A stretch of DNA of 61,816 nucleotides from contig DATJZV010000053.1 of assembly GCA_035498715.1 (NCBI GenBank), positions 1 to 61,816 of the forward strand, written 5' to 3'. Made by a program: the position numbers and the translations under genes. Below are positions 1-9,909 of this stretch, one piece after another. The DNA is from DASPSR01 sp035498715. GTDB taxonomy: Bacteria; Nitrospirota; UBA9217. Numbering within the stretch: the stretch's first letter is position 1; each line of letters opens with the position of its first letter. The notes beneath the pieces were generated by a model that was not told the DNA's origin, made no database searches, and was given only the letters and a program-made list of their open reading frames with translations.

Positions 1-1
1 G

Positions 2-160
2 AGCAGGGGTCCGGAAGAAGCGATTACAGACTCGGAGCTTGTCAAAGCCGGCGTCTCTCTGAAAAAAAGAATCGAGCAGACCCTGCCGCATTCGGATTAT
101 AAAAGGGCGATTTGGGTATTCAAAAAAACAGGGTCGGGAGCTTCCCTATCCTCGCCGTGA
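2..160 (+). CDS. rsmG: C-terminal fragment, probable 16S rRNA methyltransferase RsmG
   Basis: This is the last 52 codons of a gene that begins left of the window; it ends at TGA 158-160. The tail LPHSDYKRAIWVFKK resembles the C-terminus of RsmG (GidB), which makes m7G527 in 16S rRNA. rsmG commonly lies just upstream of parA-parB near bacterial origins, and parA-parB follow here. The identification rests on a short tail plus context, so it is moderate; any other protein with a basic C-terminus would be hard to exclude. Confidence 0.5.
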   Translation, partial: SRGPEEAITDSELVKAGVSLKKRIEQTLPHSDYKRAIWVFKKTGSGASLSSP

Positions 161-188
161 CTTATTCCTATCAGGGATAGGTCACGGC
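154..188 (+). terminator. Hairpin just after the rsmG fragment
   Basis: GCCGTGAC (154-161) pairs with GTCACGGC (181-188), and an inner CCTATC/GATAGG stem encloses a 3-base loop. It overlaps the stop codon of the upstream gene. No T-run follows, so intrinsic termination is uncertain. The rest of 189-453 holds the first parS site and no gene I can support. Confidence 0.35.
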
Positions 189-303
189 TTATGACCATAC
201 CGCCCGAGCCGGTGAGATTCCGGCAAGCGAACCGTCACTAACGCTGTTCGAGTGACGTTTTGGCCTTATAGAAATACTTGGCCATAGTTTGAGGAACGGT
301 AGA

Positions 304-319
304 TGTTCCACGTGGAACC
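304..319. promoter_or_regulatory. parS: parS centromere site 1
   Basis: The perfect palindrome GTTCCACGTGGAAC at 305-318 matches the chromosomal parS consensus bound by ParB. A second copy lies at 1631-1644 and parA-parB begin 1.6 kb downstream. ParB nucleates here and spreads, and ParA then moves the origin region. Confidence 0.88.
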
Positions 320-453
320 CTGTAACACATTGCACTTTTTTGTGCTATTATCCGAAAAAGGCGTCCAGCCGTTACGGTGTAGAACATATGGGTGCAGATT
401 GTGAATAGAAAACGGAAAATAAATAATAAAATCGCCAATGCCGAGAACTGTTC

Positions 454-1521
454 ATGTTAGAAGGCGCACTTAAAATACCTCTTGAATGGCGAGAGGCTGC
501 CGAAGAGGTCAGCACCCAAGGCGGGCCGGTGCTGGTCATGGGCGCACCGGGCTCGGGCAAGACCACATTCTGCCTCTACCTCGCTGGGCTGTTCTGTCGG
601 GCCGGCAGGAGATTGGCATGGATAGACGCCGACCCGGGCCAGCCTTTTATCGGACCGCCCACTGTCATATCACTCACTCCGTATGCAGAAGCTGCAGACC
701 TGCTGAAAAGAAAGAATGCATTTGCAATGAGCTTCATCGGCAATACCTCACCCGTCGGCCGCCTGCTCGAGATGATGTCGGGCCTCCAGAAACTGTACAC
801 ACTGGCCCAGTCGCTCCATCCTGACCTTATCCTGATCAACAGCTGCGGCCTAGTGAACGGCGGGGCAGCGCGGGAGCTCAAATTCCATGAAATAGACATG
901 ATCGCGCCCCGGTATGTGATCGCCCTGCAAAAAGAGAACGAGGTCGACCACCTCCTTTCGCCGCACTCGCATCGGGCTGGACTGCTTATTCAACGGCTTC
1001 CTGTGTCGCCCGATGCAAAGGTCTCGACCCGCGAGGCGCGTCAGGCCGTGCGGGAACAACGCTTTAAAGAATACTTTCGGGGAGCTGACTTCCATGACAT
1101 CAATCTGAATGATGTCGGCGTCCATGGTCCTGGCCTGGGAACTGGCGAGAGGTTAGGGTTCCGTGACATCAATCGGCTTTCAAAGATCGTCAAAGGCATC
1201 GTGATCCATGCGGAGCTCTCCGCTGATAGGCTATTTCTCATGGTTGAAGGTGAGTATGCTGGCGATGAACTTTTCACGGCAAAGGAGCAATACAAGGTTC
1301 GTGAGGTCGAGGTTCTCAAGCGGTCGGAGATAGACCATCTGCTCGTGGGGCTGAACGACGACCGGAACATCTGCCTGGGCATCGGCATCCTGCGCGCCAT
1401 CGACCTGAAGGAGCTGGCTATCAGGGTGATCACCCCTGTCCGTGACACATCGCAGGTCCGGAATGTGTCGCTGGGTTCCATCCGGGTGAGCCCTGCCGGT
1501 GGCGAACTTGGACAGATATGA
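454..1521 (+). CDS. Clp1/Nol9-like P-loop polynucleotide kinase family protein
   Basis: This 355-residue protein has a Walker A motif GAPGSGKT at residues 30-37. A second motif, DADPGQPFIGPP (about 58-69), is typical of the Clp1/Grc3/Nol9 polynucleotide 5'-hydroxyl kinase family. In eukaryotes and archaea these enzymes phosphorylate RNA or DNA 5'-OH ends. The bacterial members are mostly uncharacterised, so the substrate is unknown. There is no transmembrane segment or signal peptide. The gene sits between two parS sites and ahead of parA, an unusual place for an RNA-processing enzyme. No clear ribosome binding site precedes the ATG, so the start is provisional. Confidence 0.7.
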   Translation: MLEGALKIPLEWREAAEEVSTQGGPVLVMGAPGSGKTTFCLYLAGLFCRAGRRLAWIDADPGQPFIGPPTVISLTPYAEAADLLKRKNAFAMSFIGNTSPVGRLLEMMSGLQKLYTLAQSLHPDLILINSCGLVNGGAARELKFHEIDMIAPRYVIALQKENEVDHLLSPHSHRAGLLIQRLPVSPDAKVSTREARQAVREQRFKEYFRGADFHDINLNDVGVHGPGLGTGERLGFRDINRLSKIVKGIVIHAELSADRLFLMVEGEYAGDELFTAKEQYKVREVEVLKRSEIDHLLVGLNDDRNICLGIGILRAIDLKELAIRVITPVRDTSQVRNVSLGSIRVSPAGGELGQI

Positions 1522-1901
1522 CTGGAAGTTACATCCCATAAAGGCTACGCGTCACTGGATTGCTATACTCTTCAGAGAGGCTGGCCAACTATTCCTCGGC
1601 GGCACAAAAAAGGCTAGAGCGTTTTACGAGGTTCCACGTGGAACATTCCTGTGTGAAGCGCGACAGTGAGAAGAAAAGCGATATATGCTGGTTCATGCAG
1701 ATTTTTATATTCAACTTTACTGATTTAACCGATTCCAAAGTGCCATTTCTGCCATTTTTCCCGATGTTTATCTGTGTTCATCTGCACTGCCCAGCGGGGT
1801 CGCCCAAATCCGTCTTTCTCAATTTTTTCTTCCTTTTATCATCATGCTATGGTAAAGTAGTGACGGTCTGAACCGACGGTATGTGGAGGATATAGAGAAT
1901 C
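1522..1901. other. Intergenic region with parS and parA leader
   Basis: About 380 bases hold parS site 2 and low-complexity T-rich sequence (for example around 1740-1840). An open frame at 1560-1871 runs through parS and lacks family resemblance or a coherent composition, so I read no gene here. A GGAGG-like ribosome binding site lies just before parA. Confidence 0.5.
1630..1645. promoter_or_regulatory. parS: parS centromere site 2
   Basis: A second perfect copy of GTTCCACGTGGAAC at 1631-1644, about 260 bases upstream of parA. The two copies flank the Clp1-like gene. No other copy was seen in the window by eye. Confidence 0.88.
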
Positions 1902-2678
1902 ATGGGCAGGGTCATAGCAATTGCAAATCAGAAGGGGGGCGTGGGCAAGACTACCACCACCGTGAACATAGCAGCATCGCTTGCCGCAGCCGAAAAAAAG
2001 GTGCTCCTCATCGATTCAGACCCTCAAGGAAACTCCACGAGCGGCATGGGGATCGACCGGAACGGGATAACCAGCAGCACCTATGATCTCTTCACCGGAA
2101 GAAAGACGCTCGAGGAGATAAAAAAATCAACACATTTTCCTTGGCTCGAGGTCATTCCCTCGAAGATAGATCTGGTGGGCGTTGAAGTAGAGCTCATCCA
2201 GATGCTTTCCCGGGAGCGGGTGCTCAAGAAGGTGCTCGCACCAATCCGGAACGATTACGATTACATCTTCATCGACTGCCCGCCGTCACTTGGCCTCCTA
2301 ACCGTAAACGCCCTAACCGCTGCCGATGGTGTGATCATCCCGGTGCAGTGCGAGTACTATGCGCTTGAGGGCCTTACGGCACTTATGAACACCATCAAGC
2401 TCATTAAGCAGGACCTAAATCCGGACCTCGCCATTGAAGGCGTGCTCCTCACAATGTACGATAGCAGGAACAACCTCGCTGAACAAGTGGCCCAGGAAGT
2501 ACGCAAATATTTTGGCGACAAGGTGTACACGACGATCATTCACCGGAACGTGGCTTTGAGTGAGGCGCCGAGTCATGGCAAGCCAGTGCTGCTGTACGAC
2601 ATCCGGTCCCGTGGTGCGCAGAGCTACCTAGCGCTCGCCAAGGAGGTCATCAGTCATGCAAAAACAAGCGCTCGGTAA
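1902..2678 (+). CDS. parA: Chromosome partitioning ATPase ParA (Soj)
   Basis: This 258-residue cytoplasmic ATPase has the deviant Walker A motif KGGVGKTT at residues 11-18, then LLIDSDPQGN and a Walker B-like FIDCPPSLGLL, all standard for the ParA/Soj/MinD family. It binds nucleoid DNA as an ATP dimer and is stimulated by ParB to move the origin. The stop overlaps the parB start by 23 bases, so translation is probably coupled. A GGAGG ribosome binding site precedes the ATG. Length is normal for chromosomal ParA. Confidence 0.95.
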   Translation: MGRVIAIANQKGGVGKTTTTVNIAASLAAAEKKVLLIDSDPQGNSTSGMGIDRNGITSSTYDLFTGRKTLEEIKKSTHFPWLEVIPSKIDLVGVEVELIQMLSRERVLKKVLAPIRNDYDYIFIDCPPSLGLLTVNALTAADGVIIPVQCEYYALEGLTALMNTIKLIKQDLNPDLAIEGVLLTMYDSRNNLAEQVAQEVRKYFGDKVYTTIIHRNVALSEAPSHGKPVLLYDIRSRGAQSYLALAKEVISHAKTSAR

Positions 2679-3501
2679 GGGACTTGGCGCGCTCATCCCG
2701 GATCTGTCCGCACTCGACGATAAGGAGAAGAAAGCGCTCGGGATCAACGAAATCGAGATTGATAAGATTGTTCCGAACGAATATCAGCCCCGAAAGGTCT
2801 TCAATGATGAAAAGATGAAAGAGCTCGCGGCCTCGATAAAAGAGCAGGGCGTGATTCAGCCCGTGATCGTACACCGGACGGGCAGCGGTTATCAGTTGAT
2901 CGCCGGCGAACGCCGGTGGCGTGCCTCTCGGCTGGCGGGGCTTAAGACCATTCCAGCCCTCGTCAAGGAAGCCACAAAGCGGGAATTCCTCGAGATGGCC
3001 CTGATCGAGAATATCCAGCGCGAGGACCTGAACCCTCTAGAAGCAGCAGAGGCATACAAGCGTCTCCAGGACGAATTCAAGTTAACGCAGGAAGATCTCG
3101 CGAATCGGGTTGGCAAAGAACGCTCCACAGTCACGAACTTCCTGCGCCTTCTCGGGTTGCCTAAAGAGATAAAGCAGGAACTGGCAACAGGCGCTCTCAG
3201 CATGGGACATGCCAAGGCAGTCTTGTCCCTTGAGCGAGTGCGAGATCAGATGCAGGCCGCGGTGATGATCGTGAAGAAGGGACTCTCAGTGCGCGAGGCC
3301 GAGGCGCTCGCCGCTCGGCTCAAGTATCCGCCAAAGGAAAAAAAGGCAAGGCTGAGCCACGAGCTCAAATCGGTTGAAGAAAAGCTCAAGAAAGCGCTCG
3401 GCACCAAAGTGAGCATCACCGCGAAGTCTAAGGGCGGCCGAATCGTCATCGAGTATTATTCTGCTGAAGAGCTCGACAGAATCATTGACAAGATTTCTTA
3501 A
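2656..3501 (+). CDS. parB: Chromosome partitioning protein ParB (Spo0J)
   Basis: The 281-residue protein begins with the KGLGALIP motif typical of ParB. It has the CTP-binding motif GERRWRA at residues 84-90 and the box IENIQREDLNPLEAA, followed by the helix-turn-helix DNA-binding region and a C-terminal dimerisation domain. It binds the two parS palindromes at 304-319 and 1630-1645. It overlaps parA and forms a two-gene operon with it. Confidence 0.95.
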   Translation: MQKQALGKGLGALIPDLSALDDKEKKALGINEIEIDKIVPNEYQPRKVFNDEKMKELAASIKEQGVIQPVIVHRTGSGYQLIAGERRWRASRLAGLKTIPALVKEATKREFLEMALIENIQREDLNPLEAAEAYKRLQDEFKLTQEDLANRVGKERSTVTNFLRLLGLPKEIKQELATGALSMGHAKAVLSLERVRDQMQAAVMIVKKGLSVREAEALAARLKYPPKEKKARLSHELKSVEEKLKKALGTKVSITAKSKGGRIVIEYYSAEELDRIIDKIS

Positions 3502-3694
3502 CCACGAATACGACACGAATTAGAGCAAAAAACATAAGGTGAAATGGAGAAGCCGAGAACGTGAGAAACAGCCATTGTCTTCTGGTTTGATTCCTCGTTC
3601 CACATTCTCCCTCTCTCCTTCATATTTTTCAGGTGAATTGATTCATGGCCATATACGGACATAATTTTGAAATCACGTGGAGGAGGGTGTATTC

Positions 3695-4090
3695 ATGTTG
3701 AAAAAAGGTTCAGGCTCACCAGAGCAGGCCGAGATCACGGCATTCCTGGGAAAGGGCACGGGGTTCAAGGGTGTGCTCAGTTTCGAGGGCACCATCCGTG
3801 TTGACGGCAAGGTGGAGGGAGAGGTGATTTCCAAAGATACCCTCATTGCCGGTGACGGTGCGTTCCTCCAGGGAGAGATCACCGTGGGTACGATCATCTG
3901 TAGCGGAAAGATCGTCGGCAACGTCAATGCGAGCCAGAAAGTGCATATCATCGCACCTGGCATCGTCCAAGGCAATATCAAGACGCCCAAGCTCATCATT
4001 GAAGAAGGCGTCTCGTTTGACGGCAAGAGCGAGATGGCAGGCGAGAAAAAGGCCACTGAGCAGAAGGTCGTTTCGCTGACGGAGAGGTAA
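3695..4090 (+). CDS. Bactofilin (polymer-forming cytoskeletal protein)
   Basis: The protein is 131 residues from ATG 3695. I prefer this start to an upstream GTG at 3677 because AGGAGG at 3681-3686 is correctly placed for it. The repeated short beta-strand pattern with DGKVEGEV and SGKIVGNV is the right-handed beta-helix of bactofilins (DUF583), which polymerise without nucleotide. Bactofilins next to parAB are known to help position the ParABS machinery or shape the cell, and the adjacency suggests a similar role here. Confidence 0.88.
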   Translation: MLKKGSGSPEQAEITAFLGKGTGFKGVLSFEGTIRVDGKVEGEVISKDTLIAGDGAFLQGEITVGTIICSGKIVGNVNASQKVHIIAPGIVQGNIKTPKLIIEEGVSFDGKSEMAGEKKATEQKVVSLTER

Positions 4091-4253
4091 ATACTTTTTA
4101 CCTAGCGACGCATTATGACGGGTAGACAGAAGAGAAATGGGAGGTAGGAAAATGGGAGAGGGGCCGTTGCATTTCAATTTTTCCTCCCTATTTCACCAAA
4201 CTCTCTAGCTCTCCTTAATTTTTTTATCAGAACAACATCTTAACAAGACAAAT

Positions 4254-7200
4254 ATGGTCCTCTTTCATTTTTACCGCACCCCCGCGCTCTCAGCCTATCA
4301 GGCCGCGGGCCTGCTCGCGTCCGCACAGGAAAAGGTCTCTCCCGCAATCCGCGGGATCGAGACCGAGTTCTGCTTCAATGTCGCTGCTGACAGCCCGCTC
4401 GCACGGGATGAAATGAGCCTGCTCCGGTGGCTCCTGGCCGAGACCTTCGAGCTGGTAAATTTCTCCGACAAGAGCTTCGTAGCTCGTCCCGCGCTCCACA
4501 CTTCTCGAGCATTGATTTTTGAAGTCGGGCCCCGCATGAATTTCACGACAGCCTGGTCAACAAATGCGGTCTCGGTCTGCCATGCTTGCGGCCTCGGAAA
4601 GATTTCAAGAATTGAACGTTCGCGCCGATACCGCCTGGAGCTCTCCGACCAAGGGGTGATGAGTCAAACACAACGATCTTCTTTCCTCTCGCTCGTCCAC
4701 GACCGCATGACCGAATGCCCGTATCCGAAGCCGCTCGCGACATTCGAGACGGGCATTAAACCCGAGCCGGTTCGCATCGTTCCGCTCATGGAACAGGGGA
4801 GGACCGCCCTCGAAAAAATCAACCGTGAAATGGGTCTGGGGCTCGATGATTGGGATCTTGAATATTACACAAACCTGTTCAAAAACGAGATCAAACGTAA
4901 CCCCACGAATGTAGAGTGCTTCGACCTGTCTCAATCGAACAGCGAACACTCCCGCCACTGGTTCTTCCGCGGGACGCTCATTATCGACGGGAAGGAAGTC
5001 ACAGAGACCTTGATGAAGATCGTGAAGTCAACCTACGAAGCTAACAAAAACAACAGCGTCATCGCCTTCAGGGATAATTCGAGTGCAATCAAGGGCTACG
5101 AGATATCGACACTTATTCCTAAGGACCCCGCCTTCCCGTCCGCATTCAAAGAATCACGGAGAATTCACAATATCATCTTCACGGCCGAGACACATAACTT
5201 CCCCTCTGGAGTCGCTCCGTTCCCGGGTGCCGAGACAGGTACCGGCGGACGCATTCGCGATGTGCAAGCAACGGGCACCGGTGGCCTTGTGGTCGCCGGC
5301 ACGGCAGCTTACTGCGTGGGCAATCTCCGCATCCCCGGCTACCCGCTCTCGTGGGAAGATGCCTCCTATGCATATCCGCATAACCTTGCATCTCCTCTTC
5401 AGATCGAGATCGAGGCGAGTAATGGCGCCTCGGACTACGGCAACAAGTTCGGCGAGCCCGTGATTCAGGGTTTTACGCGCTCCTTCGGTCTCCGGCTGCC
5501 CGACGGCGAGCGGCGAGAATGGATCAAACCGATCATGTTCAGCGGGGGTGTGGGGCAGATGGACAGCCGCCATACCGAGAAGGCAGTCGCGCGGAAGGGC
5601 ATGCTCGTGGTCAAGATCGGTGGCCCCGCCTACCGCATTGGCATGGGTGGCGGTGCTGCCTCATCCATGATCCAGGGCGAGAACATCGCCGAGCTTGATT
5701 TCAACGCGGTGCAGCGCGGCGATGCTGAGATGGAGCAGAAGCTGAACCGCGTCATACGCGCCTGTGTGGAACTCGGGAAGAAGAATCCGATCCAGAGCAT
5801 TCACGATCAGGGGGCGGGCGGCAACTGTAACGTCGTGAAGGAGATCGTCTACCCGGCGGGCGCGAGAATCGATATCAGGAGGATCCAGGTCGGCGACAAC
5901 ACGCTCTCGGTGCTCGAGATCTGGGGCGCTGAGTACCAGGAACAGAATGCGCTCCTGATTAAACCGGAACACGAATCGCTGTTCCGCTCGTTCTGTGTGC
6001 GCGAGAAAGTGCCTGTTGCCGTGATCGGTACAGTCACGGGCAATGGTTACATACTTCTCTACGACGAGATCGACAATTCCACGCCCGAAAACCTTGAGCT
6101 TGCAAAAGTGCTCGGCGACATGCCGCAGAAGATTTTCAGGCTCGACCGAAAGCAAACCGCGCTCAAGCCCCTCGCCCTACCCAAGGACCTTACCGTACGC
6201 AAAGCCCTTGACAAAGTGCTGCGACTTCTCTCGGTCAGCTCCAAACGTTTCTTGACGAACAAGGTTGACCGTTCTGTCACCGGCCTCATTGCACGCCAGC
6301 AGTGTGCTGGCCCGCTTCAACTTACGGTCGCGGATGTTGCCGTAATCGCCCAATCACACGTGGGGATCACGGGCGCTGCTATCGCCATCGGCGAGCAGCC
6401 GGTAAAGGAGCTGATTGATCCGGCGGCCATGGCACGTATGAGCGTGTGCGAGGCGCTCACAAATATCGTATGGGCAGAGGTGAGCGCGCTCGAGGACATT
6501 CGATGCTCGGCCAACTGGATGTGGGCGCCGAAGCTCCCGGGCGAGGGCAGTCGGCTCTATGACGCTGCTGTTGCCATGCGGGACATCATGATCAAGCTTG
6601 GCATTGCGATCGACGGCGGAAAGGACAGCCTTTCCATGGCAGCCAGGGTCACGAAACCCGACGGTACGATTGAGACCGTGAAGTCGCCCGGTACACTCGT
6701 TATCTCGGCCTACGTCAGCTGTCCTGACATCACCAAAACCGTTACGCCTGACCTTAAGGCACCGGGAAGGGGAAAGCTGCTGTTTATCGATCTAGCGCGC
6801 GGGAAGAACCGTGTTGGTGGCTCTGCTCTTGCTCAAGTCTTCAACCAGGTGGGGAGTGAGTCGCCGGACATTGATGATCCTGAACTTCTCAAGCACGCGT
6901 TTAAGGCGGTCCAGAAACTTATCAAGAAAGAGCTGGTACTCTCAGGACATGACCGCTCCGACGGCGGACTCATCACAACGCTCCTTGAAATGGCATTCGC
7001 CGGGAATTGCGGAATTGAGGTCAACCTACCGTCTGAAATCACCCATGGTAAGGACCCGATCTCGGTACTGTTCTCCGAGGAGGCCGGCCTCGTGATCGAA
7101 TATCTTCCGGAGAACGAGTCCGCGATCTGCCAGGCCTTGAACAAGGCAGGTGTTCCGAATTGGGTCATAGGAAATTCAAGTGTTGACAAACGAATCAAGG

Positions 7201-8204
7201 CATCCATCAGCTGGAAGAATGTCCTCGATGAAGACATGCGTGTGCTCCGGGACGTCTGGGAGGAAACGAGTCATCAGCTCGACTTGCTGCAAAGAAACCC
7301 TGGGAATATCCTCGAGGAACGAAAGAATATCTATGACCGAAAGGGGCCCTCGTTCGTCATACCCTTCAACCCAAAACCGACGACTCCTGCGATCCTCCAG
7401 CGTACTGACAAACTCAGAGTCGCTGTTATCCGCGAAGAGGGGAGCAACGGCGACCGGGAGATGATCTCGGCCTTCTACCTTGCCGGTTTCGAGCCTTGGG
7501 ACGTGACCATGACGGACCTGCTCGCGGGTCGCGTCACGCTCGACGAGTTCCGCGGTGTGGTCTTCGTTGGGGGATTCAGCTACGCCGATGTGCTCGATTC
7601 GGCAAAAGGCTGGGCTGCGTCCATCCGGTTCAACAAAAAGGTCTGGGACCAGTTCGAGCAATTCTACTTCCGGCACGATACCTTTAGTCTCGGCGTTTGC
7701 AACGGCTGTCAGCTGATGGCACTCTTGGGCTGGGTGCCGTGGCGCGGTATCTCGGACGAGCTCCAGCCGCGCTTTATCCACAATCTGTCCGGCCGATTCG
7801 AGTCCCGCTTCTCGACAGTGATGATTTTAAAGAGCCCCTCCATCATGCTTAGGGGCATGGACAGCTCCGTACTAGGTATCTGGGTTGCTCATGGCGAGGG
7901 TCTGGCGTATTTTCCGGACAAGAAGATTTTTAACGAGGCTGAGTACGGTCTCGCGCCGATCAGGTACGTTGACGACGACGGCACAATCACCGAAGCTTAT
8001 CCCTTCAATCCCAACGGCTCACCAGCCGGCATTGCGGGTCTCTGTTCACCCGACGGCCGCCACCTTGCCATGATGCCGCACCCTGAGCGTACTGTGCTCA
8101 CTTGGCAATGGGGATGGCTGCCCGAAGATCTCAAGAAATCGCTCCCCGCATCTCCCTGGCTTAGAATGTTCCAGAATGCCCGGGTGTGGTGTGAACAATC
8201 CTAA
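4254..8204 (+). CDS. purL: Phosphoribosylformylglycinamidine synthase, single-chain
   Basis: At 1316 residues this is the large, fused form of FGAM synthase, which makes FGAM from FGAR, glutamine and ATP in purine synthesis. The N-terminus FHFYRTPALS, the two AIR-synthase-like halves and a C-terminal glutamine amidotransferase domain are all present. The amidotransferase has the nucleophile in GVCNGCQLMALLG and the His/Glu pair in HPERTVLTWQW. Many bacteria instead split the enzyme into PurS, PurL and PurQ, so the long form is a lineage marker. No purS or purQ is seen nearby. The ribosome binding site is weak, but the start fits the family. Confidence 0.96.
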   Translation: MVLFHFYRTPALSAYQAAGLLASAQEKVSPAIRGIETEFCFNVAADSPLARDEMSLLRWLLAETFELVNFSDKSFVARPALHTSRALIFEVGPRMNFTTAWSTNAVSVCHACGLGKISRIERSRRYRLELSDQGVMSQTQRSSFLSLVHDRMTECPYPKPLATFETGIKPEPVRIVPLMEQGRTALEKINREMGLGLDDWDLEYYTNLFKNEIKRNPTNVECFDLSQSNSEHSRHWFFRGTLIIDGKEVTETLMKIVKSTYEANKNNSVIAFRDNSSAIKGYEISTLIPKDPAFPSAFKESRRIHNIIFTAETHNFPSGVAPFPGAETGTGGRIRDVQATGTGGLVVAGTAAYCVGNLRIPGYPLSWEDASYAYPHNLASPLQIEIEASNGASDYGNKFGEPVIQGFTRSFGLRLPDGERREWIKPIMFSGGVGQMDSRHTEKAVARKGMLVVKIGGPAYRIGMGGGAASSMIQGENIAELDFNAVQRGDAEMEQKLNRVIRACVELGKKNPIQSIHDQGAGGNCNVVKEIVYPAGARIDIRRIQVGDNTLSVLEIWGAEYQEQNALLIKPEHESLFRSFCVREKVPVAVIGTVTGNGYILLYDEIDNSTPENLELAKVLGDMPQKIFRLDRKQTALKPLALPKDLTVRKALDKVLRLLSVSSKRFLTNKVDRSVTGLIARQQCAGPLQLTVADVAVIAQSHVGITGAAIAIGEQPVKELIDPAAMARMSVCEALTNIVWAEVSALEDIRCSANWMWAPKLPGEGSRLYDAAVAMRDIMIKLGIAIDGGKDSLSMAARVTKPDGTIETVKSPGTLVISAYVSCPDITKTVTPDLKAPGRGKLLFIDLARGKNRVGGSALAQVFNQVGSESPDIDDPELLKHAFKAVQKLIKKELVLSGHDRSDGGLITTLLEMAFAGNCGIEVNLPSEITHGKDPISVLFSEEAGLVIEYLPENESAICQALNKAGVPNWVIGNSSVDKRIKASISWKNVLDEDMRVLRDVWEETSHQLDLLQRNPGNILEERKNIYDRKGPSFVIPFNPKPTTPAILQRTDKLRVAVIREEGSNGDREMISAFYLAGFEPWDVTMTDLLAGRVTLDEFRGVVFVGGFSYADVLDSAKGWAASIRFNKKVWDQFEQFYFRHDTFSLGVCNGCQLMALLGWVPWRGISDELQPRFIHNLSGRFESRFSTVMILKSPSIMLRGMDSSVLGIWVAHGEGLAYFPDKKIFNEAEYGLAPIRYVDDDGTITEAYPFNPNGSPAGIAGLCSPDGRHLAMMPHPERTVLTWQWGWLPEDLKKSLPASPWLRMFQNARVWCEQS

Positions 8205-8946
8205 AAAAACGCACCAGCGCGTAATAATTGTCCACGCTGCCACTATATTTGCCCAATAGCTGCAATATCGTCGTGCGTATATGTAGTCCTTCCTTTATGC
8301 TTTTGTTTTATAAAATGGAATCGCCTTATTCATCCTTCTTGTCCTTAGTCCTTATTGCCCCTTCCTGTTGCAAGTCCTCATTGAGTCATATGGCCTTTTG
8401 AATCTTCAGGCGACCCGCACAGCGAAAGAAAATTTAATATTTATTTGAAAGGGAACGACCAAGACAAAGACAAAAAAAGTAAAAGAGCATATCTTATGAT
8501 GCCGGACACGGTTGGACTTCTGTCAGAAAATACCACCAGCCTCGCACATGCACAAATGAATATTGGCAAAATGTACGCCTGCGGCATGTAGGATGAGGCA
8601 AACTTCACGCTGACAACGGGCAGCAACGCGAAGGCAAAAAAGGCGCTTTCGCCTCTAGTTGCTGAGATCTGGAAGCTTGATGTGCTTTTGGTGGAAATGC
8701 TGAATAAACCTGGCAAGTTGCGGAAAGCTGCAAAACAAGATTGCCGATGTAGGAGTAAACAATAATACTAGCTTTGCAGGCACGACGCTTGAGACTTGTT
8801 CGATATTTATTTCTGGCGGATCTTTGTATTTCTCTGTCAGCTCAGGCTTCGGAAACGTGAACGCAGCTGGATTTATTAATCTTGTTAACCTCGGGCCATA
8901 GATACTTTGCGGATAGCAAGCAATGACGGAAGAGCTCTATGCTAGA
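8205..8946. other. Gene-poor interval with decayed coding sequence
   Basis: No intact gene is supported across these 740 bases. The part from 8496 to 8901 looks like a broken gene and is listed separately; the remainder is AT-rich and featureless by eye. Confidence 0.5.
8496..8901 (+). pseudogene. Possible decayed gene, family not recognised
   Basis: From ATG 8496 the frame reads coherently but meets TAG at 8589-8591 and TAA at 8763-8765. Another frame then reads coherently to TAG 8899-8901, ending with FISGGSLYFSVSSGFGNVNA. The combination of an internal stop plus a frame change suggests a former protein of roughly 130 residues. No domain is recognised. It could also be chance open frames. 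Confidence 0.35.
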
Positions 8947-9729
8947 TCAATCAAGCGATACTACAAAACTCCCCGGATATCCATTCTCGGAAAAACTCGT
9001 CTCCGCCGCCTCTGCCGACTTCAACGACGTATGCTTGCCTGCATAGACACGATAAAATAATTCACCATAAACCATTGCGGGATGAATTTCTGAGAACCCG
9101 ACAGCCTTCTTCATCTCCTCATATAATCTCACCGCATTCTGATAGTCCTTAAAAGCGCCCACCTGAACAGTATAGTTTCCAGCATCATAGTTAACCTGGC
9201 TTGAATATTCCTCACGGCCTGCCGAACCACTTACCCGGTACCCTAACGCCTCGATCCGAACAGGCGCGGTGCCAGCGACATCGATACCCAGCTTTTTCGC
9301 CGCGCCATAGGAGAGGTCTATGATCCTGCCTTTTACGAAAGGCCCCCGATCATTGACACGGACGATTGCCTCCCGCCCGTTGTCCCGATTGTATACCTTT
9401 ACGTACACGCCAAGCGGCAGGGTCTTGTGGGCCGCTGTCATTGCGTTCATATCATAAATCTCACCGTTACTCGTGGTCTTACCGTGGAAATCCTTTCCAT
9501 ACCAGCTTGCGACCCCTGTCTGTACGAACCCTTCATGGCTCTCGAGCGGCTCATATCGCTGACCATATACTACGTATGGTCTCTGCGATGCCTTGGTTCC
9601 CGGCCGCGTGGCTTCCGGAGATCTAGCAACATTCGTCCGCTTCGTCCCGCAGGAGGAAAGTACCAATGTACAACACAGAAGCAAAATAATACGTCTGACC
9701 ATCCTTACCGCACCCATTGGAACTAACAT
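8947..9729 (-). CDS. rlpA: RlpA-like septal lytic transglycosylase lipoprotein with SPOR domain
   Basis: This 260-residue lipoprotein has a signal peptide ending in the lipobox LSSC (Cys about 27 from the first Met; a later Met at 10 is also possible). A double-psi beta-barrel with GVASWYGKDFHGKTTSNG and NDRGPFVKGRIIDLS follows, then a C-terminal SPOR domain from about residue 185. RlpA cleaves denuded peptidoglycan glycan strands at the septum, and SPOR targets it there. It is transcribed alone and leftward. Confidence 0.9.
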   Translation of the reverse strand: MLVPMGAVRMVRRIILLLCCTLVLSSCGTKRTNVARSPEATRPGTKASQRPYVVYGQRYEPLESHEGFVQTGVASWYGKDFHGKTTSNGEIYDMNAMTAAHKTLPLGVYVKVYNRDNGREAIVRVNDRGPFVKGRIIDLSYGAAKKLGIDVAGTAPVRIEALGYRVSGSAGREEYSSQVNYDAGNYTVQVGAFKDYQNAVRLYEEMKKAVGFSEIHPAMVYGELFYRVYAGKHTSLKSAEAAETSFSENGYPGSFVVSLD

Positions 9730-9909
9730 CTATGCATGGCACATATTGCCGGAATGAAATTATTCATAATCTTTGCAAGCGGTGATATAATACAAACTAT
9801 CGCTTCAGAGGGCAATAAGAAAATCAGGCTCTTTTTGACGAAAAACCGGCTAAACGGGATGTAGGAGCGCTCCATAAACAGGACTATCAAGTCCCATGAC
9901 TTTAGGTCT

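Noticed and set aside
1560..1871. A 103-residue open frame between the Clp1-like gene and parA
   Set aside because: It runs through the parS site and has a composition typical of noncoding DNA.
8496..8765. In-frame TAG read as pyrrolysine
   Set aside because: No pyl genes or methylamine methyltransferases are in the window and the frame ends soon after, so decay is simpler.
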